Shown here in pieces: positions 1-13,653 of a DNA stretch of 64,000 bases. The DNA is from Gammaproteobacteria bacterium LSUCC0096 (GTDB lineage Bacteria; Pseudomonadota; Gammaproteobacteria; Pseudomonadales; Litorivicinaceae), in assembly GCA_008087055.1 (NCBI GenBank), contig VIEA01000001.1, forward strand, positions 446,514 through 510,513. Direction: 5' to 3'. The position numbers and the translations under genes are program-made. Below the pieces are notes generated by a model. That model made no database searches, was not told where the DNA came from, and was given only the letters and a program-made list of their open reading frames with translations. How positions within the stretch are numbered: the stretch's first letter is position 1; every line of letters begins with the position of its first letter.

Positions 1-28
1 CATATAGATCAAGTGGAAGTTCAAACCG

Positions 29-3000
29 TTGCGCTTAAAAAGTATCAAACTAGCTGGGTTTAAATCGTTTGTAGACCCAACAACAGTTCCTTTTCAATCG
101 AATATGACAGCGATTGTCGGGCCCAATGGCTGTGGCAAATCAAATGTCATTGATGCTGTGCGCTGGGTGATGGGTGAGTCAAGCGCGAAGCATTTGCGCG
201 GCGAGTCGATGACCGATGTGATCTTCAATGGATCAGTCAGTCGTAAGCCAGTCTCTCGTGCGTCGATCGAACTGGTGTTTGATAACACCGAGGGTCGTGC
301 AGCTGGGGAATACGCCAAGTTTGCCGAAATCGCAGTGAAGCGCGAAGTCACCCGTGAAGGGCAATCCAAATATTTCCTCAATGGGACAAGTTGTCGCCGT
401 CGCGATGTGACGGACCTCTTCTTGGGTACGGGTTTAGGTCCGCGTTCGTATGCCATTATTGAGCAAGGCATGATCGCGCGAATTATCGAAGCAAAGCCTG
501 AAGAGCTTAGGACCTATGTTGAGGAAGCTGCTGGCGTTTCCAAATACAAAGAGCGTCGACGGGAAACTGAAAGCCGTATTTCAAGAACACGGGAAAACCT
601 GGATCGCCTGAATGATTTGTCCGATGAGCTCGGCCGCCAGTTAGACCGGTTAAAGCGTCAGGCCGATGCTGCGGAACGCTATAAAATTTTAAAAGCTGAG
701 TCGAGAGATCTTGAGTCGCTGATATTTTGGTACCAGCTGCAAGAGCACAAAGAGAAACTGCAAGCTGAAATGAATGCGAAAGATGCGTGTCAAAAACAGC
801 TCGATCAGTTCGCTTCCTCATTGTCGACCAATGAACGTGCACGTATTGATGCGCAGATTGCGAGGGAAGATGCCAATCAGGCACTCGATACCGCAAACAC
901 CGCGTATTACACTCACGCCGCAACCCTCTCTCGATTAGAGGCCAATAAAGAAGCGTATGAACAACAAGTGCGCCAACTGTCCGCCAATCAAGAGCGCATT
1001 ACGAAAGAAATCAATGATCTGAAAACCCTCATTGATCGCGATCGAGAAGAGGGTGTTGTTGCCGATCAGAAAAAATCCCAAATCGAACCACAGCTTGAAC
1101 AAATTGAAGCCGATCTGGGTAGGCTCGACTCGTCGATCGCAGAGTTTGAAGAGAAGTTGACGTTTCAAGAGTCTGAGCGGAGTCAACTGGCAAGCGAACT
1201 GGGTCGTGTGAAATCAGAAATTACTCGGTTAGAAACAGAAAAACAGGGATTGGATCGGCAACAACGACAGGACGCGGCACGACTTGAAGCGATCGAGCAT
1301 GCGTTGACTCAACTCTCAGATACAGACCCACAGTTAATCACTGAATTAAAAAATGAACTGGCAGCTTTGGGCGAACGGTTGAGCGCTGAGCAAACTGAGC
1401 TTTCTAAATTGCAGATTGCGCGAGATGAGGCTAATTCTGCTGTTAGCCAAAAGGAAGGCCAACTCCGGGAGTATAAAGGTGTTCTGCAAAGTGCTGAAGC
1501 AGAGCTCGAAAAGGCATTGCGAATTATTGCTGCAGAATCTCGAATTGATGATAGCGAGACAAGTGCTTGGGTTGAAAAGCACTCTCAAATTAAAGGTCGA
1601 GTGTTAGAACATATTGAATTACCAGAAGACAATCGCGCGGCTTTTGAGGCGGCCTATCCTGAGCTTTTAGGCGCTTTTGTTGCGGATGACTTAGGTACTC
1701 TCGATATTGATACATTACCAGCAGGTGTTCGCGTGGTGTCTTCCGCCTATGTCAACAACCTGCCGGCTCAACTATCAAAGTCCGACGCTCCATATGCCAC
1801 TGACAGCGAAGGCTATACAGAAACAGGGTTTCGTTTTGGGCCTGGCTGGATTGAACGAGTCGCAGGCCGATCCACGGGAATTCTGGATCTGAAAGCTCGG
1901 CTTCCGGTACTTGAACAATCAAAGCACGAAGCCGCTGATGCATTCGATGCGATTCAACAAGAGCTCGAACAGCTCGGCGAATCGCGTCACCTTGCCGCTA
2001 TAGTTTTAAAAGCGAAAACAGACGAACTGCAAGAGCTCGAAAAAGAGTCGGTCCAGTTATCGAATCGTATCGCGGGTCTTGATGCGAAGAATCAAGAAGT
2101 TGCGGCCAGCCGTGATCGGTTGAGTCATGAGAAAGAATCATTGCTTCAAGCGCAGGCGACAATCAATCAAGAATTCAAACAACTCGCAATGCAGCTTGAC
2201 GAAGTGACCCAGTTAAGAGGTTCACTTCAAGACAAGCTGACGCCACTGCATCAATCGCTTGATGGAGATAAAGGGTCAATTAGTCGGTTGCGTGAAGAAC
2301 GACATAAGCTTGTGAATGTAAGATCAGACCTTCGCGTTGAAGTTGAGAGACTGTCTGGGATTAAGTCACGCTCGGAGACACAAATTGAGCGATTACAAGG
2401 TCAACTCTCAAGTCTTGAGAGCGAGCTCGAGACGCTGGCTTCCAACAGTCAATTGTTGGCCAATCAGCCGGCGGTAACTGAAGAAGATCTAAAGCAGGCG
2501 GTGAGTGAAAGTCAGCGTCTGGAAGAGCAGTTAGCCACAGCGCGTCGAACACTCAGCGAGAAAGATGAATCACTTCGTCTGCTTGAATCTGAACGTTCTG
2601 GCATTGAGCGTGATCGAGAGGCGCAGTCGCAAGCGCTTGGTGAAATCCGATTGAAGGCGCAAGCAATTGAGATTGAAGTGAATCGACTACAGGGTGAATT
2701 GAAAACTCGAGAAGCGTCTGAGGCGCATCTTGTTGAATTTGAATTGCGCTTTGGTAATCGAGAAGCTGCCGAAACTGAGCTTGCTCGCATAGGTACTCGC
2801 ATAGAGCGTTTGGGACCAATTAACCTTGTGGCGCTTGATGAATATCAGAAGGAGCTTGAGCGAAAAGCTGAACTTGACCATCAGCATGCAGAGTTAACTG
2901 AGGCTCTTGAAACGCTCGAAGATGCAATTCGAAAAATTGATCGCGAAACGCGCGCTTTATTCCGAAATACATTCGATGCGATTAATCAATCATTTGGTGA

Positions 3001-3427
3001 AATCTTCCCTCAATTATTTGGAGGTGGTGAAGCCTGGTTGATGCTGACTGATGAAGATCTTCTGTCGACCGGTGTAACAATCATGGCGCGCCCACCAGGT
3101 AAGAGAAACTCCAGCATTTATCTTTTGAGTGGTGGCGAAAAAGCATTGACTGCATTGTCTTTGGTGTTTGCGATTTTCCAACTCAATCCGGCACCATTTT
3201 GTTTGCTTGATGAGGTGGATGCACCATTGGATGATGCGAACGTTGGGCGTTATGCTGACGCAGTTGCTAAGATGTCTCAGGCAGTTCAATTTATTTATAT
3301 CACTCACAATAAAATTGCGATGGAACGTGCTGAGCAATTGATGGGGGTGACCATGTCGGAACCAGGGGTTTCACGCCTTGTATCCGTCGATATCGAACGG
3401 GCTGTTGAATTAGCCACCACTGAGTAG
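29..3427 (+). CDS. smc: Chromosome partition/condensin ATPase SMC
   Basis: SMC is the ABC-type ATPase of the bacterial condensin that compacts and helps segregate the chromosome with ScpA and ScpB, both encoded near 12.3-13.7 kb. The 1132-residue protein starts with the family hallmark MRLKSIKLAGFKSF, so the TTG at 29 is the right start. Walker A (GPNGCGKSN) is at residues 31-39. Two long Glu/Lys/Gln-rich coiled-coil arms flank a hinge at roughly 505-625. The C-terminal head carries the ABC signature LLSGGEKAL and Walker B (CLLDEVDAPLDD). Length is close to the usual 1150-1180. It lies 7 bp upstream of zipA, the standard gammaproteobacterial smc-zipA-ligA order. The upstream promoter lies outside the window. 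Confidence 0.97.
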   Translation: MRLKSIKLAGFKSFVDPTTVPFQSNMTAIVGPNGCGKSNVIDAVRWVMGESSAKHLRGESMTDVIFNGSVSRKPVSRASIELVFDNTEGRAAGEYAKFAEIAVKREVTREGQSKYFLNGTSCRRRDVTDLFLGTGLGPRSYAIIEQGMIARIIEAKPEELRTYVEEAAGVSKYKERRRETESRISRTRENLDRLNDLSDELGRQLDRLKRQADAAERYKILKAESRDLESLIFWYQLQEHKEKLQAEMNAKDACQKQLDQFASSLSTNERARIDAQIAREDANQALDTANTAYYTHAATLSRLEANKEAYEQQVRQLSANQERITKEINDLKTLIDRDREEGVVADQKKSQIEPQLEQIEADLGRLDSSIAEFEEKLTFQESERSQLASELGRVKSEITRLETEKQGLDRQQRQDAARLEAIEHALTQLSDTDPQLITELKNELAALGERLSAEQTELSKLQIARDEANSAVSQKEGQLREYKGVLQSAEAELEKALRIIAAESRIDDSETSAWVEKHSQIKGRVLEHIELPEDNRAAFEAAYPELLGAFVADDLGTLDIDTLPAGVRVVSSAYVNNLPAQLSKSDAPYATDSEGYTETGFRFGPGWIERVAGRSTGILDLKARLPVLEQSKHEAADAFDAIQQELEQLGESRHLAAIVLKAKTDELQELEKESVQLSNRIAGLDAKNQEVAASRDRLSHEKESLLQAQATINQEFKQLAMQLDEVTQLRGSLQDKLTPLHQSLDGDKGSISRLREERHKLVNVRSDLRVEVERLSGIKSRSETQIERLQGQLSSLESELETLASNSQLLANQPAVTEEDLKQAVSESQRLEEQLATARRTLSEKDESLRLLESERSGIERDREAQSQALGEIRLKAQAIEIEVNRLQGELKTREASEAHLVEFELRFGNREAAETELARIGTRIERLGPINLVALDEYQKELERKAELDHQHAELTEALETLEDAIRKIDRETRALFRNTFDAINQSFGEIFPQLFGGGEAWLMLTDEDLLSTGVTIMARPPGKRNSSIYLLSGGEKALTALSLVFAIFQLNPAPFCLLDEVDAPLDDANVGRYADAVAKMSQAVQFIYITHNKIAMERAEQLMGVTMSEPGVSRLVSVDIERAVELATTE

Positions 3428-3434
3428 GGGACGC

Positions 3435-7186
<3,752 letters not shown>

Positions 7187-7194
<8 letters not shown>

Positions 7195-9136
7195 GGTTCC
7201 GAATAAGATCACGTCTTAAAAAACGATCTGGAGCAAGAGCATGACGCACATGTTCGGCCACCGGAAGGACCTCTCCTAAGACTTGGCTTACGAGGATTTC
7301 TGCGGCCATTGGTGCTGTGAGAGTGCCTCTCGACCCAAGGCCGGCGAGCACATATTGGCCTCGGATAAACGGAAGATCGTCTTCGGGTATAAAGCTTGCG
7401 TCATGACGCAGTCGTTCGAGTGACTCGATCCATGCGTTACGAGCTGCTACTTGGCCAATCACAGGAGCGTAGTCAGGTGTTGCGGTTCTGATGCTGACTC
7501 GATGATCGAGTATGTCGTTTGTACTCCATAAGGGGCGATCCATGAGTCGATTGATTGCATCGAGATTGGTTAGATCGTCTTGTGGGTCGGCCGTTAGATC
7601 GTCTGAATTGGGTCTGTAGGTTGCGCCGCATGTCATGGCGCCGTTCGATGCCGGAGCAACATAGGCATCACCACAGATTGGCATCTTGATATTGGTTGTC
7701 TGCTTGAGCGTTGTGACTTGTCCGCGGACGGGTTTCAGAGGTAATGGCAGTTGAATGAATTGACTCGCATCTCGCGCATTTGCCCAGAGCACAAGGTCAA
7801 ATAGATGGCTTACCAACCCTTCGTGCAATGTTGTGATCTGAAGTATTGAGCCATGGTCAGTAGATTCGACTGATTGAATTTGGTGATACAACTTCACTTC
7901 AATAAGCGGATGATCGAGTAATGTGTTGACACATTGTTTTGGGTTTAACCAGCCGCCGGCTGGTATGTGCATCCCCCCAAAACGGAGTTTCTGTCCACAC
8001 AAGTCTGAGGCCTCAGATCGCGATACAGATACCAAAAGTGGGGCAGTTTTTGGGAGTGCCTCTAACAATTTGTCTTGATGCGCTTGTTCTTTCAGGCTTT
8101 GCGCGAGAAGTAAGACGCCTGTGTGTTGCCATACATTGTCGGGCAAGATTTGAAACCAGGTGGTTAAGTGCGCTAGCGCTTGCAGTTGAAGAAGGCTGTT
8201 TGGGGTGGCCTCGATACTTAATTTGGCATAGGTGATGCCTTGGAGGTTACCTGATGCACCTGATGCAGGAGACTCTTTCTCGAAGACGGTAACCGGTATA
8301 CCGCGTGTAGCAAATGCGTGAGCCGCCCACGCACCAGCAAGGCCTCCACCCACGATCGCAATGCGAGCCATGTCACCGACATGCTGTTTTGGAGCCCATA
8401 CGAGTTGCTTGGTTAAGCCTTTGTACTGTGCAACGAGTCGTTCTCTCTTGCCTCCGAATCCAGGTAGTTTGCTGACGGAGAAACCGGCTGCGGATAGTCC
8501 ATCGCGAACAACTCGAGCGGCACTGAAGGTGCTCAGCGTTGTACCACTGTGTGAGTGTTCAGCAATTGCTTGAAAGAGTGTTGGAGTCCATGATTCAGGA
8601 TTTCTGTCAGGCGAAAAGCCATCGAGACACCAAGCATCAACTATTCCAGACAGATCGGACAATACCTCAGTAGAGTCTCCGAAGTGGAGATCGAGAGTGA
8701 TGCGTCCATCCTTGAAAAGCCGTCGATGGCAGGTCGGAATCAGTTGAGGCCAGTTATCGCACAGATCGTCAGCAAGTTGCCTTAAATCAGCAGTGAGGGG
8801 GAGTGAGTCAAGAGCTTTAGTGATACCGGCCTGTCCCATTGGATAACGTTCAGTCGAAATCCACTGCAGGCGGGCGGTCTGAGGTGCATATTTTAAAAAT
8901 TGATCGCAAGCGATTAGAAAGGTGAGGCCTGTACCGAATCCGGTTTCACCAATCCGGATCGTCTGGTTTGTTTCAAGTAATCGAAAACGGTCAGGAAGTT
9001 GATTTCCTTCGATAAAAATCGTTTGGCGTTCACCAATGGGATCGGTAATCGAGAAGTAATAGTCATTAAATGCTGTTGATCGATGCGCGTCGTTCGCATC
9101 GATCTCTGCTTGGGTAATTGTTGAGTAGCGTCTCAC
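7187..9136 (-). CDS. mnmC: Bifunctional tRNA mnm5s2U34 biosynthesis protein MnmC
   Basis: MnmC finishes 5-methylaminomethyl-2-thiouridine at the wobble position of several tRNAs. The FAD domain removes the carboxymethyl group of cmnm5U and the SAM-dependent domain methylates the resulting nm5U. The 649-residue protein has both parts. Residues 1-240 form the methyltransferase (IGETGFGTGLTFL, LDLHFGDSTEVL, DAWCLDGFSPDRNPESW). From about residue 256 the Rossmann motif IAIVGGGLAGAW opens the oxidoreductase, which ends with GLGSRGTLTAP. The GTG start overlaps the stop of the upstream SH3-domain gene, so the two are translationally coupled. Confidence 0.95.
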
Positions 9137-9795
9137 AAATTCGTATCAACTCGCGACCGTCTGACGCGAGGCATGAGAAGACCGACAAACCAACCGGCGG
9201 CTAAAGTGAGTGCGCCCAATGCAAACCAACTCTTCGATGAATCATCACCAACAGCCAGTTTTTCAGCGCGTAGCGTTTCATTATCAGCAAGCAATACTTG
9301 GCGTTCAGTTTCGAGAGCCACTAAACGATTTCTTAGCGTGATCGAATCGCCTGCTGTCGCCAAAAATTCATTGAGTTCAGCTTCCTTTTTGGCGAGCTGA
9401 TCTTTGATCGATTTGACTGATTCACCAGATGACTCATTTTGCGATGTCAGCGCTTTGATATCTTGTCGTAGTCGTTTGATCGTCTCTTTTTGTTTGGCAA
9501 CTTCCGCTTCCAATCTGCCCGCAATGACGAACGATGGTGCGCGATCGACAAGGTAGCGCCCGAGGACAAAACCTTCGCGTCCGCGTTCATCTTTGATTTT
9601 CGTGTAACCCGATTCATAGGTTTCAAGAATTTCGACTTGTGCGCCAGCTTGGAGATAGCGAATGATTCGGTAGTCACGAGAGTCACCGGAACGTACCGGG
9701 ATCTCTAGCTTCTCGGTGATGTATGCCGTTTCTGCAAAGGCGACTAATGGGAGGCTAACCAAGCATGCGAGCAGCCATTTCAATTGATTATGCAT
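9133..9795 (-). CDS. SH3-domain membrane-anchored periplasmic protein (TIGR04211/YgiM type)
   Basis: A 220-residue protein with a cleavable signal peptide (cleavage near LVAFA-ETAY, residue 21). A bacterial SH3 domain spans about 22-88 (KLEIPVRSGDSRDYRIIRYL to GFVLGRYLVDRAP). A coiled coil covers about 95-180, and a C-terminal transmembrane helix (about 190-207) is followed by the basic tail RVRRSR. This SH3-coiled coil-TM order matches the TIGR04211/YgiM family, which faces the periplasm and whose role is not established. It overlaps yciB upstream by 8 bp and mnmC downstream by 4 bp. Confidence 0.88.
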   Translation of the reverse strand: MHNQLKWLLACLVSLPLVAFAETAYITEKLEIPVRSGDSRDYRIIRYLQAGAQVEILETYESGYTKIKDERGREGFVLGRYLVDRAPSFVIAGRLEAEVAKQKETIKRLRQDIKALTSQNESSGESVKSIKDQLAKKEAELNEFLATAGDSITLRNRLVALETERQVLLADNETLRAEKLAVGDDSSKSWFALGALTLAAGWFVGLLMPRVRRSRVDTNL

Positions 9796-10351
9796 GGTGG
9801 TCGTCCTCAGATTGAGCTTTAACTTCTGAGCCGTGCTTACTGATCCATACGCCTTGGATGATTAAGAAGATGAAGGTGAGACCCAATAGACCAAAGAGTT
9901 TGAAGTTGACCCACACATCTTCTGAAAATTGGTATGCGACAATCAAATTGAGCACGCCTGACAGGATGAAGAACGCGATCCAAGCAAATGAGAGTGTGAG
10001 CCATTGCTTGGAGTCGAGTGCAATTGCATGACCGAGTAAGCGTTCAACAATAGGTTTGTTACCGATGAAATGACTGCCGAAAAAGGCTGCTGCGAATAGC
10101 CAATTCACCACAGTGGGTTTCCATTTGATGAACCATCCGTCGTTGAGAAGAACTGTCAGACCGCCAAGCACCACGACCAAAGCAAGCGTCACAAGCGCCA
10201 TTTTTTCCAGTTTTTTGGTTAACCAATACACGGCGGCAACTTGGATGATGGTGACTGGGATGAGCACCGCTGTTGCCGTGATTAGGTCACCCGTCATCTT
10301 GTAGACAGCGAAAAAAATTAGGATTGGTAGAAAATCGAGTAGTAGTTTCAT
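9788..10351 (-). CDS. yciB: Inner-membrane septation protein YciB/IspZ
   Basis: YciB (IspZ) is a polytopic inner-membrane protein linked to septation and envelope integrity in enterobacteria. Its biochemical role is unclear. The 187-residue protein opens with MKLLLDFLPILIFF, the family signature, and has five or six hydrophobic helices, including a conserved segment with WFIKWKPTVVNWLFA. The ATG at 10351 is preferred over the TTG immediately before it because family members start MKLLLDF and a GGAAG sequence sits upstream. It is the first gene of the yciB-SH3-mnmC run and is divergent from yciO. Confidence 0.93.
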   Translation of the reverse strand: MKLLLDFLPILIFFAVYKMTGDLITATAVLIPVTIIQVAAVYWLTKKLEKMALVTLALVVVLGGLTVLLNDGWFIKWKPTVVNWLFAAAFFGSHFIGNKPIVERLLGHAIALDSKQWLTLSFAWIAFFILSGVLNLIVAYQFSEDVWVNFKLFGLLGLTFIFLIIQGVWISKHGSEVKAQSEDDHHA

Positions 10352-10411
10352 CAAGCGCTTCCGTTAATTTCTGGCATCATACCGTTTTTACAGCAAAGGG
10401 TTAGGCCATCT

Positions 10412-11041
10412 GTGGCACAGTTTTTCGCAATTCATCCCGAGAATCCGCAAGCACGACTCATTCAACAGTCTGCCGACGCCATTCGCCAAGGTGGCGTTGT
10501 GGTGCTTCCGACTGACTCAGGATATGCCCTTGGGTGCGCATTAGAAAATAAGCGCGGTGTGGATGTCATTCGGCAGATTCGACGGCTCGATGACAAACAC
10601 AATTTCACGTTATTGTGCCGGGATTTATCTGAGATTTCAGTGTATGCGCGTGTCGAAAACCAAGAATACCGTTTGCTTAAATCACACACCCCCGGCGCAT
10701 ATACATTCATTCTTGAGGCTACGCGTGAAGTGCCTCGACGTCTTTTGCATCCCAAGCGGAAGCAAATCGGAATTCGAATTCCAGACAATCGGATTGCCCT
10801 CGATCTCCTGGAAAACGTCGGTGAGCCTCTGATGACATCAACTCTTATGCTCCCCGGTGAGGACCTTCCGATGACCGATCCATACGAGATTAACGAAGTA
10901 TTGGGGCACCAGTTGGACTTGGTGATTGATGGTGGGTTCTGTGGTTTTGAAGGAACAACCGTCATCGATCTAACACAAGATATACCATTGGTGACGCGTC
11001 AAGGGGCGGGAGATGCTTCGGCTTTTTCCGAACTGGCATAA
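10412..11041 (+). CDS. yciO: YciO, Sua5/YrdC-family protein
   Basis: This 209-residue protein belongs to the Sua5/YciO/YrdC family of nucleotide and double-stranded-RNA binding proteins. TsaC members make threonylcarbamoyl-AMP for t6A tRNA modification, while the YciO subgroup has weak or unknown activity. It follows E. coli YciO in length and motifs: QFFAIHP at the N-terminus, GGVVVLPTDSGYALGC, NFTLLCRDLSE, TPGAYTFIL, KRKQIGIRIP and TTVIDLT. The GTG at 10412 gives the conserved start. It precedes trpS in the same direction, but a candidate promoter lies between them. Confidence 0.9.
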   Translation: MAQFFAIHPENPQARLIQQSADAIRQGGVVVLPTDSGYALGCALENKRGVDVIRQIRRLDDKHNFTLLCRDLSEISVYARVENQEYRLLKSHTPGAYTFILEATREVPRRLLHPKRKQIGIRIPDNRIALDLLENVGEPLMTSTLMLPGEDLPMTDPYEINEVLGHQLDLVIDGGFCGFEGTTVIDLTQDIPLVTRQGAGDASAFSELA

Positions 11042-11044
11042 CCT

Positions 11045-11053
11045 TGGTATCAT
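11045..11053 (+). promoter_or_regulatory. Putative extended -10 promoter of trpS
   Basis: TGG followed by TATCAT forms an extended -10 element in the 43-bp gap between yciO and trpS. No good -35 hexamer is seen. The same TGG-TATCAT string occurs before gyrA (16094). Transcription would start near 11060, leaving a leader of about 25 nt that contains GAGGAG. Predicted from sequence only. Confidence 0.35.
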
Positions 11054-11084
11054 CTATTTTTGATCACAATCTGAGGAGTGACAT

Positions 11085-12299
11085 TTGAGCGGGGTCGATC
11101 CGTCCCATCGCGTGCTATCAGGCATGCGTCCCACCGGCCGGTTACATTTGGGCCATTATCATGGCGTTTTAAAAAATTGGGTTCAGTTGCAACACGAGTA
11201 TGAGTGCTTTTTCTTCGTTGCTGACTGGCACGCTTTAACGACTCACTACCAAGATACACGTGGTATTGATCAGGCTATCACCGATATGGTGATCGACTGG
11301 CTCGCGGCAGGAGTCAATCCTGGGTCTGCAACCTTGTTTGTCCAGTCCCAAGTCGTCGCGCACGCTGAGCTTCATCTCTTGCTCTCGATGATTACACCGC
11401 TCGGCTGGCTTGAGAGAGTTCCGACATACAAAGATCAGCAAGAGAAGCTTGCAGATAAGGATTTGACGACATACGGATTCCTTGGTTATCCACTTCTGCA
11501 AAGTGCAGATATTTTGCTTTATCGTGCGGGCCACGTTCCTGTGGGTGCAGATCAAGTGGCTCACGTCGAAATCACGCGAGAAATTGCGCGTCGGTTTAAC
11601 CACATCTACGGCCGTGAACCAGACTTCGAAGAACTGGCTGAGTCGGCTTGCGACAAAATGGGCAAGAAAGGCGCGAAACTCTATCGCTCGCTGCGTAAGG
11701 CGTACTTAGAGAGTGGTGATCAAGAAGGTTTGCAGCGGGCTCAAGCGCTGGTGAAAGAGCAGCAGAACATCACGCTGGCTGATCGAGAGCGTTTGATTGG
11801 GTACCTCGAAGGTACTGGCAAAGTCATCCTTCCTGAACCACAAGCGTTGTTGACCGAGGCCGCCAAAATGCCAGGCCTTGATGGTCAGAAGATGTCGAAG
11901 TCTTATGGCAATACAATTGGTCTGCGTGAGGATCCTGATTCTGTATCAACAAAGATGAAGCGGATGCCAACAGATCCGGCGCGTGTCCGCTTGTCAGATC
12001 CAGGTACACCTGAGAAATGTCCTGTTTGGCAATTCCATGAAGTGTATTCAGATAAAGAGACCAAAGATTGGGCTCGCAAGGGTTGCACATCCGCTGGAAT
12101 TGGTTGTCTTGAGTGCAAGCAGCCGGTAATTGATGCAGTGATCGCAGAGCAAGATCAGATCATCGCGCGGGCAGCGCCGTATGAAGAGAATCCAGACATG
12201 GTTCGATCGATCCTGATCGAGGGTGCAGAAAAGGCCGAAGACGATGCGCGGCAAACCTTGAATGAAGTGCGTCAAGCGATGGGGCTCAGTTACCGGTGA
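11085..12299 (+). CDS. trpS: Tryptophanyl-tRNA synthetase
   Basis: TrpS charges tRNA-Trp with tryptophan. The class I signatures are present: PTGRLHLGHYHG (HIGH-type) near residue 15 and GQKMSKSYGN (KMSKS) near residue 270. At 404 residues it is longer than E. coli TrpS (about 334) because of an insertion of roughly 75 residues between VEITREIARRFN and LPEPQALLTEAAKMPGL. Pseudomonas-type enzymes carry a similar insertion. The TTG at 11085 follows GAGGAG at good spacing and gives the correct N-terminus. The stop overlaps the scpA GTG start, linking it to scpA-scpB-rluB. Confidence 0.95.
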   Translation: MSGVDPSHRVLSGMRPTGRLHLGHYHGVLKNWVQLQHEYECFFFVADWHALTTHYQDTRGIDQAITDMVIDWLAAGVNPGSATLFVQSQVVAHAELHLLLSMITPLGWLERVPTYKDQQEKLADKDLTTYGFLGYPLLQSADILLYRAGHVPVGADQVAHVEITREIARRFNHIYGREPDFEELAESACDKMGKKGAKLYRSLRKAYLESGDQEGLQRAQALVKEQQNITLADRERLIGYLEGTGKVILPEPQALLTEAAKMPGLDGQKMSKSYGNTIGLREDPDSVSTKMKRMPTDPARVRLSDPGTPEKCPVWQFHEVYSDKETKDWARKGCTSAGIGCLECKQPVIDAVIAEQDQIIARAAPYEENPDMVRSILIEGAEKAEDDARQTLNEVRQAMGLSYR

Positions 12300-13099
12300 T
12301 CACTCATGTGCAGGGTGAACTTCCATTAGCTGTGGTTGACGGTTCGCCGTTAACACAGCTTCCCGAAGACCTGTACATTCCGCCAGACGCACTCGAAGTG
12401 ATTTTAGATGCATTTGAGGGTCCACTTGATCTGCTTTTGTATCTGATTCGTCGTCAAAACCTCGATATTATTCAAATTAATGTTGCTGAGATTACTCGGC
12501 AGTACATGGGGTACATCGGCTTGCTTGAAGCCATGCGCTTTGAGTTGGCAGCAGAGTATTTGGTGATGGCAGCGATGCTTGCCGAAATCAAATCTCGTGC
12601 GCTTTTACCTCGACCTGTGGGTGTTGATGAAGATGACGAAGAGGATCCGAGAGCTGAACTCATTCGACGGCTGTTGGAATACGAAAAAGTCAAAATGTCA
12701 GCCGAGGTATTGGATGAGTTGCCTCGCATCGAGCGTGATTTTCAAGTGGCTGAAGCGCAAAAACCAGACATCGATGAGCGCACGGCGCCACCTCAGGTTG
12801 ATTTGTCCGAACTAGTGCTCGCTTTTAGTGAGTTATTGGCGAGGGCACGCTTGTCGTCGGCGCATCAGATTGAGTGGGAACCACTCTCAACCCGGCAACG
12901 TATGAGCGAGGTGTTGATGAAGTTACGAGATCATGCGGAATTGACGTTGTCAGATTTGTTCTCAGCGGATGAAGGCAGGGCTGGCGTTGTTGTGTCATTC
13001 CTCGCGATCTTAGAGCTCGTTCGCGAAGGATTGTGTGCCTTGATCCAAGCTGCTCCTGGCAGCCAAATTTACATCCGTAGAGCGAGCCAAGATGTCTGA
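12296..13099 (+). CDS. scpA: Segregation and condensation protein ScpA
   Basis: ScpA is the kleisin that bridges the SMC heads and recruits ScpB in the SMC-ScpAB condensin. The 267-residue protein has the N-terminal kleisin signature FEGPLDLLLYLIRRQNLDI and the SMC-binding helix AAEYLVMAAMLAEIKSRALLP. An acidic linker (DEDDEEDPRAEL) follows, then a C-terminal winged-helix region (FLAILELVREG). The GTG start overlaps the trpS stop (GTGA), and the 3' end overlaps scpB by 8 bp. Its partner smc is at the left edge of the window. Confidence 0.95.
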   Translation: MITHVQGELPLAVVDGSPLTQLPEDLYIPPDALEVILDAFEGPLDLLLYLIRRQNLDIIQINVAEITRQYMGYIGLLEAMRFELAAEYLVMAAMLAEIKSRALLPRPVGVDEDDEEDPRAELIRRLLEYEKVKMSAEVLDELPRIERDFQVAEAQKPDIDERTAPPQVDLSELVLAFSELLARARLSSAHQIEWEPLSTRQRMSEVLMKLRDHAELTLSDLFSADEGRAGVVVSFLAILELVREGLCALIQAAPGSQIYIRRASQDV

Positions 13100-13652
13100 T
13101 ATCGATTTGAAGCAGATTCTTGAGGGTGCCTTGTTCGCAAGTCGAGAGCCGATGAGTATTTACCAAATGAAAAAACTCTTTGGTGATCAAAAAGCGCCAA
13201 CTGAGGGGATGTTGCGTGAGGCACTTGCGAGTCTTGCGGATGAGTATCAAGACCGAGCGGTCAAATTAGTTGAGGTGGCCGGCGGGTTCCGGTTCCAGGT
13301 CATTGACGCGCTCGCCCCCTACTTAATGAACCTAACTGATGAGAAGCCTGGGAAGTACTCGCGAGCGACTCTGGAAACGCTTGCGATGATTGCATATCGC
13401 CAACCTGTTACACGTGGTGAAATCGAAGCGGTACGCGGTGTTGCTGTAAATACACAAATTATCCGTACGCTTGAGGAGCGCGGATGGATTACAGTGGTTG
13501 GGCACAAAGAGGTACCAGGGCGCCCAGCGTTGCTGGCGACTACCACCCAGTTCTTGAATGATTTCGGATTGAAATCTCTAGAAGAATTACCGAATGCAGA
13601 AGATCTCGTAGCCCCACCGGCAGAGGATCTTCTCGACCAAATGGACAATTAG
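13092..13652 (+). CDS. scpB: Segregation and condensation protein ScpB
   Basis: ScpB is the dimeric winged-helix partner that binds ScpA in the condensin complex. The 186-residue protein shows the two-winged-helix arrangement and the conserved block [20 protein letters not shown], followed by [15 protein letters not shown] and [13 protein letters not shown]. The ATG at 13092 lies inside the end of scpA, so translation is coupled. Only one base separates it from the rluB GTG start, so trpS-scpA-scpB-rluB reads as one operon. Confidence 0.95.
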   Translation: MSDIDLKQILEGALFASREPMSIYQMKKLFGDQKAPTEGMLREALASLADEYQDRAVKLVEVAGGFRFQVIDALAPYLMNLTDEKPGKYSRATLETLAMIAYRQPVTRGEIEAVRGVAVNTQIIRTLEERGWITVVGHKEVPGRPALLATTTQFLNDFGLKSLEELPNAEDLVAPPAEDLLDQMDN

Positions 13653-13653
13653 A